Shown here: positions 42,135-50,165 of the stretch, piece after piece
Position numbering within the stretch: the stretch's first letter is position 1
How the letters are laid out: each line of letters opens with the position of its first letter
Source of the DNA: Elusimicrobiota bacterium
Lineage (GTDB): Bacteria; Elusimicrobiota; Elusimicrobia; UBA1565; UBA9628
Assembly: GCA_030696455.1 (NCBI GenBank)
Contig: JAUYSH010000043.1
Coordinates: 1-64,000, forward strand
Direction of reading: 5' to 3'
Length of the DNA stretch: 64,000 bases
The notes under the pieces: generated by a model
The model's database searches: none
Told to the model about the DNA's origin: nothing
Seen by the model: the letters and a program-made list of their open reading frames with translations, nothing else
Program-made: the position numbers and the translations under genes

Positions 42135-43160
42135 ATGGCTAAGAGAATCGCGATCCTCACCGGCGGCGGAGACTGCCCCGGCCTCAACCCGGCGATCCGG
42201 GGCGTCGTCCTGAAGGCGGCCAAGCTCGGCTACGAGTGCGTCGGCATCCAGGAAGGCTGGAAGGGCATGATCAACGGCACGGCCAAGCCCATCGGCCCCG
42301 ACGACGTCCGCGAGATGGTGGGCCGCGGCGGCACGATGCTCGGCACGTCGCGCACGAACCCCTACAAGAAGGAGGGCGGCGTCGAGGGCGTGCTGAACAC
42401 CTTCAAGAAGCTCGACCTCCACGCGCTCGTCGCGATGGGCGGCGAGGACACGCTCGGCGTGGCGAACAAGCTTTACAAGGAGCACAAGGTCAACGTCGTC
42501 GGCGTGCCCAAGACGATGGACAACGACCTCGACGCCACGGACGCGACCTTCGGTTTTGATACCGCCGCCACGCTGGCGATGGAAGCCGTCGAACGTCTGC
42601 GCGACACCGGCCGCTCCCACCGCCGCATCATGGTCCTCGAGGTCATGGGCCGCCACGCCGGCTGGGTCGCCCTCTACACCGCCATCGGCGGCGGCGCCGA
42701 CTACCTGTGCCTGCCCGAGCGCCCCGTCGACGTCAAGGACATGTGCGAGAAGCTCAAGGCCGCGCACGCCAAGCGCCAGGTCGCCATCGTCGTGGCCTCC
42801 GAGGCCGTCGACATCCCCGGCGAGAAGAAGGAGGAGGCGCTCGACGAGTTCGGGCACATGATCCTCAAGGACCGCGGCGTCGCCGAGCGCCTGACCAAGA
42901 TCATCGAAGCGGAGACCAAGATCGAGACCCGCTCCGCCGTCATCGGCCATATGCAGCGCGGCGGCGCTCCCACTCTCTTCGACCGGATTTTAGGAACGCG
43001 GGTGGGCGTCCTCGCCGCGGACCTCGTTCATGCGGGCAAGTTCGGCCACATGGCGGCGCTCAAGGGCGACGCCGTGGTCGCCGTCAGCCTCGAAGCCGCG
43101 ACCGCCAAGCTCAAGACCGTGACGCCCGAGTGGCTTAAATTCTCGGACGATCTGCTCTGA
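42135..43160 (+). CDS. pfkA: 6-phosphofructokinase, probably PPi-dependent type
   Basis: A 341-residue phosphofructokinase: ILTGGGDCPGLNPAIRGVVL, ALVAMGGEDTLGVANKLY, VVGVPKTMDNDLDATDATFG, VLEVMGRHAGWVAL. In ATP-using enzymes the two diagnostic positions are Gly (GGDG and PGT); here they are Asp (GGED) and Lys (PKT), the pair that marks PPi-dependent enzymes. GGED instead of GGDD is an unusual variant at the preceding position. It phosphorylates fructose 6-phosphate in glycolysis, reversibly if PPi is the donor. GGAGAGAT precedes the ATG. Confidence 0.92.
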   Translation: MAKRIAILTGGGDCPGLNPAIRGVVLKAAKLGYECVGIQEGWKGMINGTAKPIGPDDVREMVGRGGTMLGTSRTNPYKKEGGVEGVLNTFKKLDLHALVAMGGEDTLGVANKLYKEHKVNVVGVPKTMDNDLDATDATFGFDTAATLAMEAVERLRDTGRSHRRIMVLEVMGRHAGWVALYTAIGGGADYLCLPERPVDVKDMCEKLKAAHAKRQVAIVVASEAVDIPGEKKEEALDEFGHMILKDRGVAERLTKIIEAETKIETRSAVIGHMQRGGAPTLFDRILGTRVGVLAADLVHAGKFGHMAALKGDAVVAVSLEAATAKLKTVTPEWLKFSDDLL

Positions 43161-43175
43161 CCTGACCGGAGAACG

Positions 43176-43754
43176 ATGGGCAACGACACGAAAGCCGGCG
43201 ACGACCAGCGGTTCCAGCGCAAGACGGTCCTCGTCAAGCGCGCGCTGCAGCTGAAGTACATCGGGATGGTGTTCCTGAGCGTGCTGGTCGCGTCCATGAT
43301 CGTGGGCGGCGACGTCTACTATTCCCTGATGAGGGTCATGTTGACGGAGTGCCCGTCGGTCACCGACCGCGTCGTGCAGTTCAATACCGTTCTGCTCGTC
43401 AAGGTCGCTCTTTATCTCGGTCTGATGCTGCTGATCTCCTTGTATGTCTCGCATCGGTTCGCCGGTCCTATCTACCGCTTTGAAAAGAGCTGCCAGTCGC
43501 TGAGCTCCGGCGACCTCACCCACCGCGTCTCGCTGCGCACCGGCGACGAGCTGATGGAGCTCCAGGAGGAGTTCAACGGCATGGCCGCCTCGCTGCAGGC
43601 GCTGCTCCAGAAGGACCGCAACCTGGCCCACCGGCTCTCCGAGCGGATCGAGGAGATCGCCAAGCGCCTGCCCGCCGAGGCCGGCGGCGCGCGAGACGAC
43701 CTCAAGGCCTTCAAGCTCGAGCTCGACCATCTGACCAAGTCGTTCAAACTCTAG
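43176..43754 (+). CDS. Two-transmembrane HAMP-domain protein without output domain
   Basis: A 192-residue membrane protein: cytoplasmic basic start, TM1 (YIGMVFLSVLVASMIVGGDV, about 30-49), a short extracytoplasmic loop of about 25 residues, TM2 (VALYLGLMLLISLYV), then a HAMP domain (FAGPIYRFEKSCQSLSSGDL) and a C-terminal coiled coil. It lacks a kinase, cyclase or methyl-accepting domain, so it may signal through contact with other proteins. The start ATG is 15 bases after the Pfk stop, so they are probably cotranscribed. Confidence 0.8.
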   Translation: MGNDTKAGDDQRFQRKTVLVKRALQLKYIGMVFLSVLVASMIVGGDVYYSLMRVMLTECPSVTDRVVQFNTVLLVKVALYLGLMLLISLYVSHRFAGPIYRFEKSCQSLSSGDLTHRVSLRTGDELMELQEEFNGMAASLQALLQKDRNLAHRLSERIEEIAKRLPAEAGGARDDLKAFKLELDHLTKSFKL

Positions 43755-43831
43755 ATGTTAAAGGCACTTCCATACCGACATCCGTGCCGGGCCGCTCGCG
43801 GCCCGGCCTGACCGCGCCCGCCGCACCGCCC

Positions 43832-45130
43832 ATGCTCAACCGACTCCTCGCCGCCACGCTTTCCCTCGTCCTCGCGGGAGCGCCCGCCATCGCCGCGAAC
43901 GGCGGCGAGGCGCCTAATAGGGCGTCGCTCGAGCGGGTCTACACCCTCGACGAGACCCTGCGCCTGATGCGCAACGATCCCAAGCTGCAGAGCGCCGAGC
44001 AGGGCGTGCTCATCGCGGACGCGCGGGTCACCGAGGCGCGCCTGCGCTTCCTGCCCGACATCGGCCTGCAGGCGAGCGCCACCAAATATCACGCCCGCTA
44101 TCCGTTCGCGCTGTCCCCCGAATTCCGCAGCCTGCTGCTGTTCCCCGGAGCGGCGAGCGAGAACATCTACTCCGGCCGAGCCTATTTCAACATGCCTCTG
44201 TACGAGGGCCGGCGCACGATGAACACGCTGCGGCTGGCGCAGGCGTCGCAGAAGCAGGCCCTGTCGGACCGCGAGTCGGTCCGGCTCGACGTGCGCCTGC
44301 GCGCGATGGAGGCCTTCTACCGCCTCCTGCTCGCCCAGGAGCGCGCCGCGGCGTTCTCCCGGTACCTGGAGAGCGTCGAGGCGTCGGCGGGCAAGGGCGA
44401 CCTCGGGCCGTGGGAGCGCGTCGAGTCGGAGGCCACGCTCGGCGCCGCGCGCTCGCGCGCCGCGGAGGCCCGCCACGCGCTCGACGACGCGCGCCTGCAG
44501 TTCCTCAATACCTTGAGCCTCGAGCTCGACACCCCCTTCCGCGTGTCGGGCGAACTCGCGACCCGTCCGGTGCGGGCGGAGGTCGAAAAGGCCGTGATCT
44601 GGGCGATGGAACTGCGCCCCGAGCTCCAGTCGCAGACCTATCGCGTGCAGATGGACGCCATCGGCGTGAACCTCGCCATCGGCCGCCGCAATCCGACCGT
44701 TTTTCTCGCCGGCGACTACGAGCTGACCGCCCAGCGCTTCCCCCTCAAGAACAACAACTGGGACGTGACCCTCGGCATCAAGGTCCCCTTCGCCTACGAC
44801 TTCTGGAGCCAGATCAAGCAGAAGCGCGCCGAGCAGCGCCAGGGCGAGCTGACCCGCGCGGAGCTGCAGGACCGCGTGCGCCTCGAGGTGCGCCAGGCGG
44901 CCGAGACTTTGCGCTGGTGGCAGGAGGAATGGCCGCGCCGCGAGAGCCAGTGGAAGAAGATCCAGTCCCTCTACGACGAGGCCGCCGGCAAGCCCGGTGC
45001 TGCGCTTTCGCGCCTGAGGGCCCTCAACGGCGTCCTCGAGCTGCAGCTCTCCCATCTCGCCGCCGTGACGGAGCACATCCTGGCCCGGGCGCGCTTCGAG
45101 CGCGCGGTCGGCCGGGAGCTCCCTCAGTGA
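43832..45130 (+). CDS. TolC-family outer-membrane efflux protein
   Basis: A 432-residue protein with signal peptide MLNRLLAATLSLVLAGAPAI and the paired coiled-coil/strand architecture of OEP proteins: YTLDETLRLMRNDPKLQSAE, then GRAYFNMPLYEGRRTMNTLR and, in the second half, GIKVPFAYDFWSQIKQKRAE. It would form a trimeric channel across the outer membrane for an export system whose inner-membrane parts are not in the window. A GTG at 43784 is possible but ATG 43832 gives the better signal peptide. The stop overlaps the next GTG (GTGA). Confidence 0.85.
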   Translation: MLNRLLAATLSLVLAGAPAIAANGGEAPNRASLERVYTLDETLRLMRNDPKLQSAEQGVLIADARVTEARLRFLPDIGLQASATKYHARYPFALSPEFRSLLLFPGAASENIYSGRAYFNMPLYEGRRTMNTLRLAQASQKQALSDRESVRLDVRLRAMEAFYRLLLAQERAAAFSRYLESVEASAGKGDLGPWERVESEATLGAARSRAAEARHALDDARLQFLNTLSLELDTPFRVSGELATRPVRAEVEKAVIWAMELRPELQSQTYRVQMDAIGVNLAIGRRNPTVFLAGDYELTAQRFPLKNNNWDVTLGIKVPFAYDFWSQIKQKRAEQRQGELTRAELQDRVRLEVRQAAETLRWWQEEWPRRESQWKKIQSLYDEAAGKPGAALSRLRALNGVLELQLSHLAAVTEHILARARFERAVGRELPQ

Positions 45131-46101
45131 ACCGGCCGGCGGCCGCGGCGCTGCTCTCGGCGCTGCTCTCGGCCCCGGCCGCGGCGGCGCCGGACCTGAG
45201 CCCCGACGCCCTCCTGCGCGACCACCTGTGGCGCGAGGTCCGCCAGGCCCCGGCGTCCCGCCGCCCCAAGGTCGGACTCGTGCTGTCGGCGGGGTCGCTG
45301 CGCGCGGTCGCGCACGTCGGCGTCATCCACGCCCTCGAGGACGCCGGCTTCCCCGTGGACATGGTCGCGGGCACCTCGATGGGCGCGGTCATCGGCGCGA
45401 TGTACGCCTCGGGCCTGCCGCCCAAGCGCCTGCGGGATTTCGCCACCTCGATCAATGTCGGCAGCGGCAACAATCTCACCGCGGCGAGCCTGATCTCCCT
45501 GCTGCTGTTCGACAAGCTGCTGTCCTCGGAGAACACCGAGCTCTTGCTGCGCAAGCACATCGGCGGCGCCCGCTTCGACCAGACGCTCAAGCCTTTCGCC
45601 TGCGTGGCGATGGACGTCTACACGGGCGAGAAGGTCATCTTTCGCGACGGCGACGTGGCCACGGCGGTGCGCGCGAGCATGAACCTGCCCGGCATCTTCA
45701 GACCCATCGAGTACCGCCACCGCTTCCTGGTCGACGGCGGCGTCGTCGACTACATCCCCGTCGACGCCGCCAAGCTCCTCGGCGCGGAGTGGACGATCGC
45801 GAGCGTCACCGAGACGGACTACACGACCTCGCGGCCGGAGAACGTGCTGGAGTCGCTGCTGCAGGTCATCGACATCCGAGGCTCTTACTTATCCCGAGAA
45901 CAGCGCAAGCAGGCCGACTTCATCATCGAGCCGCCCGTCGGCGACATCGGCATGTTCGAGGATCACCGCATACTCGAGGCCATCGACAAGGGCGCCGTCA
46001 TGGCGGCCGCGCGCCTCGAGGCGGCCAAGGAAAGCCTGATCCTGGCCTCGATCCCCAAGCTCCGCGCCGGCTGGGGCCCGAAGGAGGCCAAGCCCGAATG
46101 A
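45127..46101 (+). CDS. Secreted patatin-like phospholipase
   Basis: A 324-residue protein with a signal peptide (VNRPAAAALLSALLSAPAAA), the serine-elbow GTSMGAVIGAMYASG and catalytic Asp in VDGGVVDYIPV, so the Ser-Asp dyad is present. The oxyanion region reads VLSAGSLRAVAHVGVIHALE, lacking the usual GGGxRG start, which may lower activity or change the substrate. It would act on envelope lipids in the periplasm. GTG start overlaps the TolC-type gene; its stop overlaps the next ATG (46098-46101). Confidence 0.85.
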   Translation: MNRPAAAALLSALLSAPAAAAPDLSPDALLRDHLWREVRQAPASRRPKVGLVLSAGSLRAVAHVGVIHALEDAGFPVDMVAGTSMGAVIGAMYASGLPPKRLRDFATSINVGSGNNLTAASLISLLLFDKLLSSENTELLLRKHIGGARFDQTLKPFACVAMDVYTGEKVIFRDGDVATAVRASMNLPGIFRPIEYRHRFLVDGGVVDYIPVDAAKLLGAEWTIASVTETDYTTSRPENVLESLLQVIDIRGSYLSREQRKQADFIIEPPVGDIGMFEDHRILEAIDKGAVMAAARLEAAKESLILASIPKLRAGWGPKEAKPE

Positions 46102-47105
46102 GGTCCCTTTCTTGCGGCGTGTGGAAGGGACATTTCCTCGCCTTATGGCTCGGTCAGCCCCTCCTCATACTGCTGCTTATGGCGGGGCCCGCGCGCGCGT
46201 GGCGCCTGTGGGGCGAGCCGTCGGACAAGAAGATCCGCCCGGTGCAGGAGCTCGCCGACGCGCGCAAGAGCGCGGAGGTCGTCGCCGCGCTGACGCCCGA
46301 CTTCATGCAGACCCTGCGCGGGACCGACCTGCGCCAGGCCTATGTCCTCAAGGGCGACGGCCTCTCCGCGCTGGGCCGCGTCGACGAGGCTCTCGGCGTC
46401 TACCAGCTCGGCGTCCGCCTGTTCCCCAAGAACGTCGACCTGCTCACGCGCCAGGGCGACGTGCTTCACTCCACCGGCCTCGACGAGCAGGCCCGCGCCT
46501 TTTATCTGCGGGCGCTGATCTACGAGCCGCGGCACTTCGGCGCCCACCTGGGCCTGGCCGAGATCGACCGGCGCCTGGGCTTCTTCGACCGCTCCGCATC
46601 GCACTACGAGATCGCGCTCGAGACGCTCGAGAAGCGCGCCGACGTTTGGCGTTCCTACGCCGAGACTTTGCTCGCGCAGCGCGACTGGACGACCGCCGAA
46701 CTGGCCATCGCGCGCGCGATCTCCCTCGATGGGCAGAACGCCGACGGCCATGTCCTGACCGCATTCGCCCGCCGCGCCCAGGGCGATCTGCCCGGCGCGC
46801 TGGCGGCCCTCGACGAGGCCCAGGCGCGCGGGGCCGGCGTCGGCGCGCGCCGCGCCCGGGCCCTGTGGCTCGTCGAGGCCGGAAAGCCGGCGGAGGCGCT
46901 CGCGCAGGCCGACGCCGTCCTCAAGGAGGTTCCGGGGGACGGGGCGGCCCTGTGGGCCCGCGCCCGGGCCCTGATTTCCCTTGGGCGCGACTCCGACGCG
47001 CGCAGGGTCCTCGCGAACCTGGCCGATCCGGCGCGCTTCGACCTAGCCGCGCGCGCGGCCCGCGGCCTGGGCTCCGCGCTCGCCGCGCCGGGGGACCCGA
47101 GATGA
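46098..47105 (+). CDS. TPR-repeat protein with N-terminal hydrophobic segment
   Basis: A 335-residue protein. After the hydrophobic LLILLLMAGPARA signal-like segment come about seven TPR units, for example AYVLKGDGLSALGRVDEALG, DLLTRQGDVLHSTGLDEQAR and ARALISLGRDSDARRVLANL. TPRs bind partner proteins; the protein probably works in the periplasm. The first 19 residues (MRSLSCGVWKGHFLALWLG) are encoded by the 53-bp stem-loop repeat, which lies 2 bases after the ATG. The ATG overlaps the patatin stop, and the stop overlaps dapF, so expression is coupled. Confidence 0.75.
   Translation: MRSLSCGVWKGHFLALWLGQPLLILLLMAGPARAWRLWGEPSDKKIRPVQELADARKSAEVVAALTPDFMQTLRGTDLRQAYVLKGDGLSALGRVDEALGVYQLGVRLFPKNVDLLTRQGDVLHSTGLDEQARAFYLRALIYEPRHFGAHLGLAEIDRRLGFFDRSASHYEIALETLEKRADVWRSYAETLLAQRDWTTAELAIARAISLDGQNADGHVLTAFARRAQGDLPGALAALDEAQARGAGVGARRARALWLVEAGKPAEALAQADAVLKEVPGDGAALWARARALISLGRDSDARRVLANLADPARFDLAARAARGLGSALAAPGDPR
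46103..46155 (+). repeat. 53-bp stem-loop repeat, copy 2, in the TPR gene
   Basis: Stem GTCCCTT/AAGGGAC with a 15-nt loop, followed by the same tail as copy 1 (243-295). 48 of 53 positions agree; the stem differs by one compensatory pair. The repeat is read in frame as GVWKGHFLALWLG, adding hydrophobic residues to the start of the TPR protein. Confidence 0.65.
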
Positions 47106-47881
47106 ACGTCCCCTTCTGGAAGCTCACGGGCGCGGGCAACGACTTCGTGCTGCTCTCGGGCCTGCCCAAGGGGAAATCCGGCGCGGCCCTGGCGCGGGCC
47201 CTGTGCGACCGGCGCTCCGGCGTCGGAGCCGACGGTCTTCTGGTCATGTCCCGCCGCGCGGGGAAGGTCCGCCTCGACTATTGGAACGCTGACGGCTCCG
47301 CCGCGTTCTGCGGCAACGGCTCGCGCTGCGCGGCGCTGTGGGCGGCGGCGAGGGGCTGGGTGAAGGGAAAGGAATTCACGCTGGACACCAACCGCGGGCC
47401 GCTGACGGCGCGGCTGACGGGGAAGGGGCGGGCCGAGGTGACGATGCCCTCGCCGAGAGGGCTGCGTTTGGGCGTCAACGTCAAAACGGAAGGGCGCTCG
47501 CTCCAGGCGCATTATGTCGACACGGGGGTCCCTCACGCCGTCGTGTTCGTGCCCGACATAGACAAGGTGCGGGTCGACAAAGTCGGACGGGCCCTTCGCG
47601 TCCACAAGGCCTTCGGGCGCGCGGGCGCCAACGTCGATTTCGTGGAGATAAGAAAAAATCTGCTGTTCGTTCGAACGTACGAACGAGGCGTCGAAGCCGA
47701 AACGCTCGCGTGCGGCACCGGGGTCGTCGCCGCCGCGTTCGTGTCCCGCGTGCTCGGCTTCGACCGTTCGCCCGTTCGCGTCGCGGTCCGCGGAGGAGAC
47801 GCCCTTTGCGTTTCGTTCGACGACGGCCCCCGCCTGGAAGGCCCCGGCAAGATCGTGTTCTCTGGAGAGGTCACCTTATGA
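47102..47881 (+). CDS. dapF: Diaminopimelate epimerase DapF
   Basis: A 259-residue enzyme that interconverts LL- and meso-diaminopimelate for lysine and peptidoglycan synthesis. Both catalytic cysteines are present: FCGNGSRC (first Cys) and ETLACGTGVVAA (second Cys), with substrate-binding GAGNDFV and NVDFVEI. Length is a little below the usual 270-280. ATG start overlaps the TPR stop as ATGA and the stop overlaps dapA as ATGA, so the two dap genes are coupled. Confidence 0.95.
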   Translation: MNVPFWKLTGAGNDFVLLSGLPKGKSGAALARALCDRRSGVGADGLLVMSRRAGKVRLDYWNADGSAAFCGNGSRCAALWAAARGWVKGKEFTLDTNRGPLTARLTGKGRAEVTMPSPRGLRLGVNVKTEGRSLQAHYVDTGVPHAVVFVPDIDKVRVDKVGRALRVHKAFGRAGANVDFVEIRKNLLFVRTYERGVEAETLACGTGVVAAAFVSRVLGFDRSPVRVAVRGGDALCVSFDDGPRLEGPGKIVFSGEVTL

Positions 47882-48759
47882 AGCTCGAAGGCTCCTACGT
47901 CGCGCTCGTCACCCCGTTCGACCGGGAAGGCCGCCTCGATGAGGACGCCTACCGCCGGCTGATCCGCCGCCAGCTCAAGGCCGGCACGCGCGGCCTGGTG
48001 CCCTGCGGCTCCACGGGCGAGGCCGCGACCTTGCTGCACGAGGAATACCGCCGCGCCATCGAGATCGCCTGCGACGAGTCCCGCGGCGAGGTCCCCGTCA
48101 TCGCCGGCGTGGGCGCGAACGCGACCTGGAAGGCCGTCGAGTCCGCGCGCGAGGCCGAGAGCCTCGGCGCCGACGCGCTCCTCGTGCTCGCCCCCTACTA
48201 CAACAAGCCGACCCAGGATGGGATTTATCAGCACTTCCGCGCCGTCGCGCGCGAGTCCCGCCTGCCCATCGTCGTCTACAACATCCCCGGCCGCACGGGC
48301 GTGAACATACTCCCCAAGACTTTGGCGCGCCTGGCCAAGGATTTTCCCACGATCGTGGCGGTCAAGGAGGCGGCCGGCTCCCTCGACCAGGTCTCGGAGA
48401 TTTTGACGCTGACGAAGCCGGGCTTCACCGTCCTCTCCGGCGACGACTCTCTGACGCTGCCGATGATGTCTATCGGCGCGCGCGGCGTCGTTTCGGTCGT
48501 CGCCAATATCGCGCCGCGTGCAACGCAGGCCTTGTGCGCGGCCGCGCTCAAAGGCGATTACAAGCGCGCCGCCGCCCTGCATCTCAAGCTCTTCCCCCTG
48601 ATCAAGTCCCTGTTCGTCGAGACCAATCCGATCCCGGTCAAGGCCGCCCTGTCGATGATGGGGCTGTGCCGCCCGGAGCCGCGCCTGCCGCTGACCCCTC
48701 TCACGACCGAAAATCGCCCCACGCTGAAGAAGGCGCTCAAGGAGTTCAACCTCATATGA
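47878..48759 (+). CDS. dapA: 4-hydroxy-tetrahydrodipicolinate synthase DapA
   Basis: A 293-residue class I aldolase. It condenses pyruvate with aspartate semialdehyde in the first committed step to lysine/DAP. Motifs: ALVTPFDREGRLDEDAYRRL, PCGSTGEAATL, VIAGVGANAT, APYYNKPTQDGIYQHF, VYNIPGRTGVN (Tyr), and Schiff-base Lys in IVAVKEAAG. Stop and start overlap with dapF and the peptide transporter genes (ATGA on both sides). Confidence 0.96.
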   Translation: MKLEGSYVALVTPFDREGRLDEDAYRRLIRRQLKAGTRGLVPCGSTGEAATLLHEEYRRAIEIACDESRGEVPVIAGVGANATWKAVESAREAESLGADALLVLAPYYNKPTQDGIYQHFRAVARESRLPIVVYNIPGRTGVNILPKTLARLAKDFPTIVAVKEAAGSLDQVSEILTLTKPGFTVLSGDDSLTLPMMSIGARGVVSVVANIAPRATQALCAAALKGDYKRAAALHLKLFPLIKSLFVETNPIPVKAALSMMGLCRPEPRLPLTPLTTENRPTLKKALKEFNLI

Positions 48760-50162
48760 CCACCGCCGACGCCGCCTTCCCCGTACCGGCCGTCAAAGCC
48801 GCGGGCTTCCCGCCCCAGATCAAGTACATCGTCGGCAACGAGCTGTGCGAGCGCTTCAGCTACTACGGCATGCGCGCCATCCTCACCGTGTTCATGGTCT
48901 CGCATCTCGCGATGCCCAAGAACGAGGCGACGGCCGTGTACCACTACTTCGTCTCGGCCTGCTACTTCACGCCGCTGCTCGGCGCGTGGCTCTCCGACCG
49001 CTACTGGGGCAAGTACAAGACGATCATGACGCTCTCGATCGTGTACTGCTTGGGCCATCTCGTGCTCGCTTTATTCGAGACCAAGACCGGGATCTACTTC
49101 GGCCTGGGCCTGATCGCCCTCGGCAGCGGCGGCATCAAGCCGTGCGTGTCCGCGCACGTCGGCGACCAGTTCACCGACAAGAACAAGGAGCTGGTCCCGA
49201 AGATCTTCGACGTCTTCTACTTCGCGATCAACTTCGGCTCCTTCTTCTCGACCTTGCTGACACCCTGGATCCTCGTCAAGTACGGCCCCTCCTGGGCGTT
49301 CGGCATTCCCGGCATCCTGATGGCCGTCGCGACCGTCGTGTTCTGGGCGGGGCGCAAGCAGTTCGTCAACGTCCCCCCGACGGGCAAGACCGGCAAGGCC
49401 GGCTTCGTTCCGATCGCGTGGGCGGCCCTCAGCGGCAAGCGCAAGGAGGGCGGCGACTTCCTGAGCGCCGCCGAGGGCAAGTACGCCCCCGACGAGGTCG
49501 AGGGCGCGCGGGCGGCCATGGGCATCTTCAAGGTGTTCGCGACGGTCTCCGTGTTCTGGGCGCTTTTCGACCAGCACGGCTCGTCGTGGGTGCTCCAGGC
49601 CCAGCAGATGAACCTGGACTTCCTCGGCATCAAGTTCGAGGCCTCGCAGATCTCGGCGCTGAACCCGATCATGGTCATGGTGCTGATCCCGATCTTCTCC
49701 AAGGGCATATACCCCGGCGTCGAGAAGCTCACCGGCTGGGCGATGACGCCCCTGCGGCGCATGTCGGGCGGCATGGTCATCGCGGCGAGCTCGTTCGCCG
49801 CCGCGGCCATGATCCAGTCGGCGATCGACGCCGGCGGCGTGCCCTCCATCGGCTGGCAGTTCATCCCCTACCTGCTGATCACGGTCGCCGAGATCATGGT
49901 CTCGATCACCGGCCTCGAGTTCGCCTACACGCAGGCGCCGCGCGCGATGAAGAGCACGATCATGAGCTTCTGGCTCCTGACCGTGTTCGCCGGAAACATG
50001 CTGACCGCCTACGTCTCCGAGATCAACAAGTTCCAGGGCGCGGCGTTCTTCTGGTTCTTCGCCGCGCTGATGCTCGGCTTCTCGGGGGTGTTCATCTGGA
50101 GCGCGTCGCGCTACAAGGTGCGCGAATACCTCGAGGACGGCACGGCTCCCGTCGGTCATTAA
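48756..50162 (+). CDS. POT-family proton-coupled oligopeptide transporter
   Basis: A 468-residue inner-membrane MFS protein with about 12-14 helices. The POT signature ELCERFSYYGMRAILTVFM (ExxERFxYY) is on helix 1 and GSGGIKPCVSAHVGDQF plus FYFAINFGSFFSTLLTPWI are the second family block. It takes up di- and tripeptides with protons. Its start overlaps dapA, so peptide uptake is cotranscribed with DAP synthesis, perhaps linked to reuse of wall peptides, which is inference. Confidence 0.92.
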   Translation: MTTADAAFPVPAVKAAGFPPQIKYIVGNELCERFSYYGMRAILTVFMVSHLAMPKNEATAVYHYFVSACYFTPLLGAWLSDRYWGKYKTIMTLSIVYCLGHLVLALFETKTGIYFGLGLIALGSGGIKPCVSAHVGDQFTDKNKELVPKIFDVFYFAINFGSFFSTLLTPWILVKYGPSWAFGIPGILMAVATVVFWAGRKQFVNVPPTGKTGKAGFVPIAWAALSGKRKEGGDFLSAAEGKYAPDEVEGARAAMGIFKVFATVSVFWALFDQHGSSWVLQAQQMNLDFLGIKFEASQISALNPIMVMVLIPIFSKGIYPGVEKLTGWAMTPLRRMSGGMVIAASSFAAAAMIQSAIDAGGVPSIGWQFIPYLLITVAEIMVSITGLEFAYTQAPRAMKSTIMSFWLLTVFAGNMLTAYVSEINKFQGAAFFWFFAALMLGFSGVFIWSASRYKVREYLEDGTAPVGH

Positions 50163-50165
50163 CGG

